Source: Candidatus Heimdallarchaeota archaeon
GTDB lineage: Archaea > Asgardarchaeota > Heimdallarchaeia > JABLTI01
Length of the DNA: 5,775 nucleotides
Direction: 5' to 3'
Assembly (NCBI GenBank): GCA_030667035.1
Contig: DAOUWQ010000116.1
Location: 1 to 5,775 of the forward strand
The notes under the pieces were generated by a model. It searched no databases. It saw nothing but the letters and a program-made list of their open reading frames with translations, and was not told where the DNA came from. The position numbers were made by a program, and so were the translations under genes. This document shows positions 1-5,416 of this stretch, piece by piece. How positions within the stretch are numbered: the first letter of the stretch is position 1; each line of letters begins with the position of its first letter.

Positions 1-11
1 AGGGAAGAAAA

Positions 12-788
12 TTGATTAGTATACTCAATAACAATCTAGAATTACAAAAAGCGCTAACAAATTGGATTGGTGAAAATTATGATAGGAAATTATTAGAAAA
101 TCAGAGAGTTTTTATCAAACCAAACATGGGCTATCCAAAGCCGGCACCATTTACTACATCAATAGATATTATTGTTAGCACAATAGAAATTTTAGCTAAT
201 GCTGATGCAAAAGAAATCGTTATTGCTGAAGGTTCGACAAGTAAATCATCTGCGATAGATAATTTTCGAATAACTGGTCTTGTTGAAGCACTAGAAGAAT
301 ATGACGTAAGTTACATCGATATTGATACTTACGAGAATTCAGAAGTTGTCTTAAATACAGGTGTAAAACACTATCTTCCTAAGTATTTGCAACAAATGGA
401 TCTGAGAATTTCTATGCCAGTAATCAAATTTTATGACGATGATGAAGGAAATACATTTCTGTCAAATGCAATAAAGAATTTCTTTGGTCTACCACAAAAG
501 AAAATGTACAAAATGAATAAAGATTCACACAAGAGAGATAAACTACACAAAGATTTGCATAAATCAGTTGCAGAAGTTTTTCAAGCAGTACAAAAATTTG
601 CTCCCTTTGATTTATACATTTGTGATGGAATTGATATCCTAAAGGGAGAAGCAGAACACGGAGAAGCAATGAAATGGGGCAAAATTCTCTTTTCAGATGA
701 TGCGATAGGTGCTGATCTCAAAGTTCTTGAAATTATGGAAAAAAAGCATCCTCGCTACCTTGATTATTTATTAGAAAACAAAAAATAG
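12..788 (+). CDS. DUF362 domain-containing protein
   Basis: A 258-aa protein of the DUF362 family (PF04015), whose members are often fused to ferredoxin domains and whose biochemical role is mostly unknown. Visible family hallmarks are FIKPNMG (residues 34-40), a following AEGSTS turn (72-77), an AIKNFFGLPQKK segment (153-164), DGIDILKGEAEHGE (205-218) and the terminal SDDAIGADL block (228-236). It has a single cysteine (C204) and no CxxCxxC cluster, so this is the stand-alone form without an Fe-S domain; no signal peptide or membrane segment is seen. The start chosen is TTG at 12, preceded by a purine-rich AGGGAAG five bases away. No in-frame stop lies between the window edge and this TTG, so an earlier start outside the window cannot be excluded. 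It converges on the pilin-like gene to its right. Family assignment is firm; the substrate cannot be told from the sequence. Confidence 0.85.
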   Translation: MISILNNNLELQKALTNWIGENYDRKLLENQRVFIKPNMGYPKPAPFTTSIDIIVSTIEILANADAKEIVIAEGSTSKSSAIDNFRITGLVEALEEYDVSYIDIDTYENSEVVLNTGVKHYLPKYLQQMDLRISMPVIKFYDDDEGNTFLSNAIKNFFGLPQKKMYKMNKDSHKRDKLHKDLHKSVAEVFQAVQKFAPFDLYICDGIDILKGEAEHGEAMKWGKILFSDDAIGADLKVLEIMEKKHPRYLDYLLENKK

Positions 789-822
789 AAAGATTAGCAA
801 CTAAATTTTAGTTGTAAATCTT
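780..822 (-). terminator. Hairpin plus T-tract terminator of the first pilin-like gene
   Basis: A long imperfect palindrome sits between convergent genes. CAACTAAA (798-805) pairs perfectly with TTTAGTTG (807-814), and after a G·T wobble and an A·A mismatch the outer arms AAGATT (790-795) and AATCTT (817-822) also pair. Read on the minus strand, the hairpin is followed by a four-base spacer and six T residues (785-780), which overlap the last lysine codons of the DUF362 gene. No T-tract follows on the plus strand, so it mainly serves the minus-strand gene, though the hairpin could also mark the 3' end of the DUF362 transcript. Confidence 0.55.
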
Positions 823-829
823 GCTGTTA

Positions 830-1978
830 TTAACCAGCTGTTATAGATAATAAATGTGGACCAGCACCATCATTTCCAGGGTCAACGAAAGTAATGTATT
901 GAACGTATTTGTAAAAGTCAAGATAAAATCCTGCTGTATGTGTGTGTACATAGTGAGCTGATATTTCAACTTGCTTTCCTAAATCGATTTCTGTAACTAA
1001 TCCGCTCTCTGCAGAGGTACAAACACTACCGGGATTTCTATTATACCACCAATCATCGATATATTCGTGTCCCATTTCCCAAATAGAGGAGGTGTTATCG
1101 GTATAAGTAATATTAAGAGTTAATGCAACCCCATCTGTAGGGAAATTATTACCCCACGACCCAGCTAATCCTAAAACGAAGAATTTTCTAGCTTTGAAAG
1201 GATCGCTTGATTTGTTTATTTGTTGAACAGTTGGTTGATCTTGTAAATCAGCATTTGTCGAGTGAAAAACAACTATTTGTCCCGTTATATAAAATGGCAC
1301 ATACGATGTTTCATTTATCACTGGTAAATAGATATTCTGACCTGCAATAATAGGACCAAAATCTGGACCACCAGTAGTATAGTAATTATCTTTATTATTA
1401 CCAGGTGTACCTATTGATCCTTCAAAACCTTCTTTTTGTAAATCAAAGGATTCGAAGTCAGATAATAAATCAGTGAAATCAGCTTCGTCATTCAATAATT
1501 TCCAATCACTAACATAAGCATATCTTTGTCCTGTATATTCGATTTCTAATCTATAGAACGTTTGTTCAGAAGTTGACAGCATAATTTGATCGGTTCCTTC
1601 AACAACCATTTCCTTTACTTTTGAAGGAGCGATTAAATTAGCAGCTGGATTTTTCAGTTCCCAGTTTTCATGTTTATACCAATAATTTTTACTTCCAAGA
1701 AGACTTTGAGGAACAGACCAAATGTGTACATTCGTAATCTCAATATTGTTTGTTCCGCCATTTGTTATCATAATTTCAATCTGGTCGTATCTGGAATCTT
1801 TGTTAGTATCTCTAACATTCTTCACAAAAGCATAGAGCGTTGTGCTATTGAAATAAGGAATAGCAACAAAATAGACTAATGCAACTGATGCAACAGTTAA
1901 AGCTATAAGTAAAATAGTAGCAATAACAGGACTTATTGCTTTTCTTTTTCTAATAATTTTTTTCATTGTTTTTAACAA
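830..1978 (-). CDS. Type IV pilin-like surface protein with C-terminal beta-sandwich-like domain (paralogue 1)
   Basis: A 382-aa secreted surface protein. The N-terminus has a basic stretch (KKIIRKRK), the class III processing site A14|I15, and the hydrophobic ISPVIATILLIALTVA helix (15-30, continuing to about 40) typical of the archaeal type IV pilin N-terminal domain (PF07790). A PibD-type peptidase would cut after A14 and the helix would pack in a pilus core. A DTNKDS loop (57-62) resembling a calcium-binding DxDxDS motif follows. The rest is beta-rich, with a strongly conserved C-terminal block (about 258-380) containing LGLAGSWG, YTDN, YIDDWWY, a lone Cys at 320, HTHT (345-348) and terminal PHLLSIT. 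N-glycosylation sequons are at N44, N222, N255, N289 and N295. The start is TTG at 1978: it aligns exactly with the ATG of the downstream-coordinate paralogue and lies 7 nt after TGGTGG, whereas the internal ATG at 1966 lies 19 nt away. By hand count it is about 48% identical to its neighbour. A role in adhesion is inferred. Confidence 0.85.
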   Translation of the reverse strand: MLKTMKKIIRKRKAISPVIATILLIALTVASVALVYFVAIPYFNSTTLYAFVKNVRDTNKDSRYDQIEIMITNGGTNNIEITNVHIWSVPQSLLGSKNYWYKHENWELKNPAANLIAPSKVKEMVVEGTDQIMLSTSEQTFYRLEIEYTGQRYAYVSDWKLLNDEADFTDLLSDFESFDLQKEGFEGSIGTPGNNKDNYYTTGGPDFGPIIAGQNIYLPVINETSYVPFYITGQIVVFHSTNADLQDQPTVQQINKSSDPFKARKFFVLGLAGSWGNNFPTDGVALTLNITYTDNTSSIWEMGHEYIDDWWYNRNPGSVCTSAESGLVTEIDLGKQVEISAHYVHTHTAGFYLDFYKYVQYITFVDPGNDGAGPHLLSITAG

Positions 1979-1985
1979 GAGAATT

Positions 1986-1991
1986 CCACCA
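1986..1991 (-). promoter_or_regulatory. Ribosome-binding site TGGTGG deciding a TTG start
   Basis: Minus-strand TGGTGG lies 7 nt before the TTG at 1978. The same hexamer sits 9 nt before the ATG of the paralogue (3299-3304). Its GGTG can pair with the CACC of the 16S rRNA 3' end, so it is a plausible though non-canonical Shine-Dalgarno. The shared motif at similar spacing favours the TTG over the ATG at 1966. Confidence 0.5.
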
Positions 1992-2017
1992 GATAGATAT
2001 TGGGATATGGTTTTTTA

Positions 2018-2079
2018 ACCTCAATAAGATTACACTATTATTATATTATCTTCTAAAATAAATCCTTTCGCCTTGAGGT
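2018..2079 (-). promoter_or_regulatory. Candidate promoter of pilin-like paralogue 1 flanked by a 7-bp inverted repeat
   Basis: On the minus strand a TATA-like GATAATATAATAATA stretch (2050-2036) lies about 65 nt before the start codon, which would give a leader of roughly 40 nt. It is bracketed by ACCTCAA (plus strand 2018-2024) and its reverse complement TTGAGGT (2073-2079). Centre spacing is about 55 bp, so a regulator bound at both arms would cover the TATA box. The TATA call is weak because the whole region is AT-rich, and the operator idea is inference. Confidence 0.3.
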
Positions 2080-2084
2080 AAAAT

Positions 2085-2133
2085 AAAAAAAAAGATAGTA
2101 TTTGAGCTTTTTGATGAAGAAATAAGCTCAAAT
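2085..2133 (-). terminator. Hairpin plus T9 terminator of the second pilin-like gene
   Basis: A perfect 10-bp stem, ATTTGAGCTT (2100-2109) with AAGCTCAAAT (2124-2133), encloses a 14-nt loop. On the minus strand it starts 8 nt past the stop codon at 2141 and is followed by a six-base spacer and nine T residues (2093-2085). The T-run is the core archaeal termination signal. The element separates the two pilin-like genes into independent transcription units. Confidence 0.75.
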
Positions 2134-2140
2134 TAAACGT

Positions 2141-3289
2141 CTAAGCCATTGTTATTGATAATAAGTGGGGTGCAGAATCATCAGTTCCGGGGTCAGTGAA
2201 AATTATTGCTTTAATATACTTGAAGTAGTCATAGTAAAATCGAGTTGTATGTGTGTGTATATGTGAATGTGGTGTATCAGCTTGTGTTCCTAAATCAATT
2301 TCAGTTATCAAGCCATAAGGAGAAGCGAGGCAAAGATTACCAGGGTTGGATCCATACCACCAATCATCGATATAGGATTTGTTGAGTAAATTCTCACTAA
2401 TACTATTATCAGTATAAACAATTGTAAGATTCAAAGCCCAACTATTAGCATTAAAGTTGTCACCCCACGAACCAGCAAGTCCGAGGAGGAAAAGTTTCTT
2501 TGCTCTAAATGGAGTTGAAGCAAAATCAAATTTCTGTTCTAAAGGTTGACCAGACAAATTTCCATTTGGTGAATGGAACACAACGATGTTTTGTCCAATA
2601 TAAAATGGTATTAATTGGGTTTCGTTTAGTACTGGAAGATTTTCTATAGTTAGAACATCTAGTTGATAATCACCGTCAGCATTTGTGACATAATTATTTG
2701 CTGTTCTACTGGGGTCATCTATTGTTCCATCATAACCGTTTGCAGTAAGATTGAAAGTTTCGAAACCAGATAGTAAGTCACTTAAATCCAGAAACTCATC
2801 ACTTACTCTAATCCATTCGGTTACTAATGCATTTTTCATCCCAGTATAATCAATTTCCATTCTAAAATAAGTTCTCTCATAAATCGACAAACCAATCTGT
2901 GAGGTTCCACTTAGTTTCACAGAGTCTACTTCAGATGGTTGAATAAGCGATTCGGCAGGAACATCAAACGTCCATCCCTCGTGTGCAAGCCAAAGATCGG
3001 AATTAGCAATTTCAGTTTGAGCACTAGTCCAAATAATCACTTGTGTAATATTGATATTTTTGGTTCCAGAATTAACGAATTGAATTTCAACTTGATTATA
3101 TAATGAATCCTTATCAGTATCATGAATTGTTACTACTGAAGCATCCAATTTGTATGTATTAAATAATGGAACAATAACGAAATAGATAATTGTTGCAGCA
3201 GCAACTGTTAGAGCTATTAGCAATATTGTAGCAATAACTGGACTTACCGCTTTTCTACGACTGTAGAGTCTTTTTATTCTTTTAATCAT
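2141..3289 (-). CDS. Type IV pilin-like surface protein with C-terminal beta-sandwich-like domain (paralogue 2)
   Basis: A 382-aa paralogue of the gene at 830-1978, aligning nearly end to end with only a small indel near residue 165-200. It has a basic N-terminus (SRRK), class III cleavage site A14|V15 and the same ISPV-type helix (VSPVIATILLIALTVA, 15-30), so it should be processed by a PibD-like peptidase and enter a pilus or membrane. DTDKDS (57-62) is a near-canonical DxDxDS calcium-loop motif. The conserved C-terminal block has LGLAGSWG (269-276), YTDN, YIDDWWY, a single Cys320, HSHIHTHT (341-348) and PHLLSIT. Sequons include N80, N180, N222, N244, N287 and N303; N222 is shared with the paralogue. 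The start is ATG, with TGGTGG 9 nt upstream. It has its own terminator and a candidate TATA box, so the pair is probably coexpressed rather than cotranscribed. I do not recognise a named family for the C-terminal domain; a lectin- or adhesin-like jelly roll is inference. Confidence 0.87.
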   Translation of the reverse strand: MIKRIKRLYSRRKAVSPVIATILLIALTVAAATIIYFVIVPLFNTYKLDASVVTIHDTDKDSLYNQVEIQFVNSGTKNINITQVIIWTSAQTEIANSDLWLAHEGWTFDVPAESLIQPSEVDSVKLSGTSQIGLSIYERTYFRMEIDYTGMKNALVTEWIRVSDEFLDLSDLLSGFETFNLTANGYDGTIDDPSRTANNYVTNADGDYQLDVLTIENLPVLNETQLIPFYIGQNIVVFHSPNGNLSGQPLEQKFDFASTPFRAKKLFLLGLAGSWGDNFNANSWALNLTIVYTDNSISENLLNKSYIDDWWYGSNPGNLCLASPYGLITEIDLGTQADTPHSHIHTHTTRFYYDYFKYIKAIIFTDPGTDDSAPHLLSITMA

Positions 3290-3298
3290 TTAATGATA

Positions 3299-3304
3299 CC
3301 ACCA
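3299..3304 (-). promoter_or_regulatory. Ribosome-binding site TGGTGG of paralogue 2
   Basis: Minus-strand TGGTGG lies 9 nt before the ATG at 3289, matching the hexamer in front of the sister gene. Outside this hexamer the leaders of the two genes differ, which suggests it is functionally kept. Confidence 0.45.
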
Positions 3305-3342
3305 ATAAATTAGCATAATAATTACTATTTATTTATTCTATA

Positions 3343-3350
3343 GATATATT
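3343..3350 (-). promoter_or_regulatory. Candidate TATA box of pilin-like paralogue 2
   Basis: Minus-strand AATATATC, preceded by a GGTAC that could act as part of a BRE, lies about 55 nt before the start codon. An archaeal start site roughly 25 nt downstream would leave a leader of about 30 nt. Alternative AT-rich stretches (for example around 3325-3338) make the exact box uncertain. Confidence 0.3.
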
Positions 3351-3419
3351 GTACCCTACTTCAAAATAAACTCTTCTTATGATGAATATGTCTTGATGTA
3401 AAAACTTCTGAATAAGATT

Positions 3420-4112
3420 TCATTTTTCAGCTATTATGAATAAATTATGCTTAGATTCTCTACTGGAAATGATTCTGAAATTTGCGTTCTTTATCAAATC
3501 TTCAAATTCTTGTTTCTCGAATAAATAATAGTATCTCATTATTTTTGTTTTGTCAGGCATTGTCCATGGAACAAGAACATCCTTCTCTCCTTGTTCAATA
3601 ATGGTTTTCAAATCTTCCTTTGCGAATCTAGGATGAGTTCTTAACCAACAACTTATGAGTAAACGTCCTTTACTTTTCATTATTCTAAATATTTCTTGAA
3701 GAGCTTGTTTTCTTTTCTGCAAGTTATCCAAATGATGAAAAACAGCGATCATAATTATTCGATCAAATGATTTATCCTTAAAAGACAAATCACTAACATC
3801 AGCATTAATTACACCAGTTAGAAGAGGAGTTACAGAATAGAGTTCGTTTTCTAATGCTGTTTTCAAAATGTTAAAGGAAACATCCATACCAATTGTATCG
3901 ATCTTCTTTTTTAACAATAATCTTGTATGCCGCCCGTTCCCACAACCTAAATCTAATGTGAGTTTATTTTCATCTATTGTTTCAATAAACTCCGAAACAT
4001 CTTCCCACGGTCGTTTTCTTTTCGTATCAAAACTTTCAGCAATCTGATCATATACTTTTGAAATAGACTGATGTTCTTTTAATTTTTCTTCCTGTGGAGT
4101 CATTGGCAACAT
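3420..4112 (-). CDS. Trm9/ALKBH8-type tRNA wobble-uridine methyltransferase (class I SAM-dependent)
   Basis: A 230-aa SAM methyltransferase resembling the Trm9 / ALKBH8 methyltransferase domain, which in eukaryotes esterifies 5-carboxymethyluridine at tRNA position 34 together with the activator Trm112. Visible features are VYDQIAESFDTKRKRPW (20-36), the Trm9-style N-terminal signature; SAM motif I LDLGCGNGR (53-61); acidic MDVS (76-79); IAVFHHL (122-128); ISCW (153-156); DVLVPW (178-183) and RYYYLF (193-198). The last two are especially typical of Trm9 rather than generic methyltransferases. The long insert found between them in yeast Trm9 is absent, as expected for a compact archaeal form. 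The start is ATG at 4112, with a weak AAGG just upstream; ATG at 4103 is an alternative. It is monocistronic and divergent from the dehydrogenase gene. Substrate is inferred from family; no Trm112 gene is in view. Confidence 0.85.
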   Translation of the reverse strand: MLPMTPQEEKLKEHQSISKVYDQIAESFDTKRKRPWEDVSEFIETIDENKLTLDLGCGNGRHTRLLLKKKIDTIGMDVSFNILKTALENELYSVTPLLTGVINADVSDLSFKDKSFDRIIMIAVFHHLDNLQKRKQALQEIFRIMKSKGRLLISCWLRTHPRFAKEDLKTIIEQGEKDVLVPWTMPDKTKIMRYYYLFEKQEFEDLIKNANFRIISSRESKHNLFIIAEK

Positions 4113-4130
4113 GAGAACCTTAGCAGTGCT

Positions 4131-4140
4131 TATTTTAAAT
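4131..4140 (-). promoter_or_regulatory. Strong TATA-like box of the methyltransferase gene, possibly leaderless
   Basis: Minus-strand ATTTAAAATA is centred about 24-25 nt before the ATG at 4112. At archaeal TATA-to-start distances, transcription would begin at or next to the start codon, giving a leaderless or near-leaderless mRNA. That would make the weak AAGG upstream of the ATG irrelevant. Confidence 0.4.
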
Positions 4141-4182
4141 TATTTGTTGTTAAAAGAATAGAAATTACATTTGAAATAAAAC

Positions 4183-4191
4183 AATATACTT
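4183..4191 (+). promoter_or_regulatory. Candidate TATA box for the C/D box RNA
   Basis: AATATACTT, preceded by a purine-rich GAAATAAAAC that could serve as a BRE, is centred about 27-30 nt upstream of the 5' stem of the candidate guide RNA (4217). This is the spacing expected for an archaeal promoter starting at the RNA's 5' end. Confidence 0.4.
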
Positions 4192-4216
4192 AAGTTGCTT
4201 TTTCCTTATCCTTACT

Positions 4217-4286
4217 TGGCAATGATGTGACGTACGGTCTCGCTAGTCTGTGCAGACAATGATCGAAATCTGGGGTAACTGAGCCA
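4217..4286 (+). ncRNA. Candidate box C/D guide sRNA
   Basis: A 70-nt island of about 50% GC (35 of 70 by count) in an intergenic region otherwise near 25-30% GC. A terminal stem TGGC (4217-4220) / GCCA (4283-4286) is followed by one unpaired A and box C ATGATGT (4222-4228; consensus RTGATGA, last base differs). The 3' stem is immediately preceded by a perfect box D CTGA (4279-4282). This is the exact layout of a K-turn: a 3-nt loop A-A-T, tandem G·A pairs, T·T, then G-C. Internally, CTGT (4248-4251) and ATGATCG (4259-4265) would be degenerate D' and C' boxes, 7 nt apart. The guide before D is 4266-4278 (13 nt); the region before D' is 4229-4247 (19 nt, rather long). A TATA-like box lies at the right distance. 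Such RNAs direct 2'-O-methylation of rRNA or tRNA with fibrillarin, Nop5 and L7Ae. I could not assign targets from memory. Confidence 0.5.
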
Positions 4287-4327
4287 TTAATACATTTTAA
4301 CATCAATCGAATAGCAGTAGAAAAAAT

Positions 4328-4351
4328 AATAACCTAACTTTACTAGTTATT
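4328..4351 (+). repeat. Inverted repeat between the sRNA candidate and the dehydrogenase gene
   Basis: AATAACCTA (4328-4336) pairs with TAGTTATT (4344-4351), giving 8 bp with one bulged C and a 7-nt loop. It lies about 30-55 nt before the dehydrogenase start and 42 nt after the sRNA candidate, and is followed by a short TTT. It could be an operator overlapping the dehydrogenase promoter or a weak 3' end signal for the sRNA; AT-rich chance pairing is also possible. Confidence 0.3.
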
Positions 4352-4370
4352 TTCATTGTTAATTTAATAA

Positions 4371-4378
4371 GAGCTGAT
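4371..4378 (+). promoter_or_regulatory. Shine-Dalgarno-like site supporting a TTG start
   Basis: GAGCTGAT differs by one base from GAGGTGAT, the complement of the 16S rRNA 3' end, and lies 5 nt before the TTG at 4384. An in-frame TGA at 4375-4377 overlaps it, so translation cannot begin further upstream. Confidence 0.55.
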
Positions 4379-4383
4379 TATCG

Positions 4384-5403
4384 TTGGGAAAACCTTTCAA
4401 AGTAATTCAAGTCGGTTTTGGACCTATGGGTCAAATAGTTACAAAACTACTTTTAAAACGAAAAAACATTGATTTAGTTGGAGTTATTGATATAGCTAAA
4501 GAATTCCAAGAGAAGAAAATTACTGACATTTTGAGTACAGATATTGAATCTAATCTTGTTATAACTTCAGATCTTGAGCAGGTTCTAACTAAGGATATTG
4601 ATGTAGTAATTATTGCTACTTCTTCATTCTTTGAAAAAATTACTCCAATGATACTAGAAGTTGTAGGTAAGGGTGTAAATGTCATTTCACTCTGTGAACA
4701 ACTAGCTTATCCTTTTGATTTTCAGCCTGAACTTTCGAAGAAAGTCGATGCTGCAGCTAAGAAACGAAATGCAACCGTTGTTGGTACGGGTATCAATCCG
4801 GGTTACTTAATGGAACTTTTACCTATTATGTTAACTGCCCCTTGCGAAGTAGTAGAAAAAATAACTATTACAAGAATGATGAATTCAAGTAAGAGAAGAA
4901 TACCTTTCCAAGTGAAAATAGGTACTGGATTAAATAAAGAAAAATTCGAGAAAAAAATCTCCGAAAAGAAAATCACAGGTCATGTTGGTCTTGAAGAATC
5001 AATGCAAATGATTAATGCTGCTTTAAGTCTTGAACTTGATGAATTCATTGAATTGCCACCTGTAGCGATGATCGCTGAAAAACCATTTATGTATGATAAT
5101 ATAGAAGTTCCAAAAGGGCACGTTTGTGGTTTGCATAGTCAAGGCTTAGCTAAAAAAGAAGGAAAAGAAATTTTGAGACTTGATTTCATTGCATATTCTG
5201 GTGATCATGAAGAATATGATAGTGTTGAAATTATTGGTATTCCAAACATTAAACAAATCATCAAAGGTGGAGTGCATGGTGATATTGGAACTGCATCAAT
5301 GGTTGTCAATTTAATCCCCAAAGTAGTAAAAGCAAAGGCAGGTTTACTAACAATGATAGATTTACCAGTTCCTTGTAATACGGCAAATATTTGGAAAGAA
5401 TAA
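4384..5403 (+). CDS. 2,4-diaminopentanoate dehydrogenase-family NAD(P)-dependent oxidoreductase
   Basis: A 339-aa cytosolic oxidoreductase with a dihydrodipicolinate-reductase-like Rossmann N-terminus and the C-terminal domain of 2,4-diaminopentanoate dehydrogenase, the enzyme that deaminates 2,4-diaminopentanoate in clostridial ornithine fermentation. Visible are the nucleotide loop GFGPMG (11-16), VIDIA at the end of beta-2 (34-38), DVVIIATS (73-80), GTGINPGYLMELLP (134-147), a basic SSKRRIPFQ stretch (168-176), GHVGLEES (199-206), and GGVHGDIGTASMVVNLIP (295-312) followed by LLTMIDLPVP. Length fits the family. TTG at 4384 is nearly forced: an in-frame TGA lies two codons upstream, and the first ATG (residue 15) falls inside the nucleotide-binding loop. 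No ornithine-pathway partners (OrtAB, OraSE) are in view, so the true substrate may be another diamino acid or amino-acid derivative. It ends at a terminator facing the next gene. Confidence 0.82.
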   Translation: MGKPFKVIQVGFGPMGQIVTKLLLKRKNIDLVGVIDIAKEFQEKKITDILSTDIESNLVITSDLEQVLTKDIDVVIIATSSFFEKITPMILEVVGKGVNVISLCEQLAYPFDFQPELSKKVDAAAKKRNATVVGTGINPGYLMELLPIMLTAPCEVVEKITITRMMNSSKRRIPFQVKIGTGLNKEKFEKKISEKKITGHVGLEESMQMINAALSLELDEFIELPPVAMIAEKPFMYDNIEVPKGHVCGLHSQGLAKKEGKEILRLDFIAYSGDHEEYDSVEIIGIPNIKQIIKGGVHGDIGTASMVVNLIPKVVKAKAGLLTMIDLPVPCNTANIWKE

Positions 5404-5416
5404 GCAACTTGAATAT

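Noticed and set aside
424..669. Minus-strand open frame of 81 codons within the DUF362 gene
   Set aside because: Shadow of a well-supported gene; the translation is Cys/Leu-rich with no recognisable motif and no ribosome-binding site.
1043..1063. 21-bp exact direct repeat shared with 2354-2374
   Set aside because: It encodes the conserved YIDDWWY segment of both paralogues, so it reflects gene duplication rather than a mobile or recombination element.
1670..1879. Plus-strand open frame of 69 codons opposite the first pilin-like gene
   Set aside because: Antisense to a strongly conserved coding region; no recognisable domain.
4200..4300. Possible tRNA gene (GATCGAAATC resembling a T-arm; reverse-strand GGCTCAGTT resembling a D-arm)
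   Set aside because: No 7-bp acceptor stem, no paired anticodon or T-arm stems on either strand; the C/D box layout explains the GC-rich island better.
4431..4685. Minus-strand open frame of 84 codons opposite the dehydrogenase gene
   Set aside because: Shadow ORF antisense to the conserved Rossmann region.
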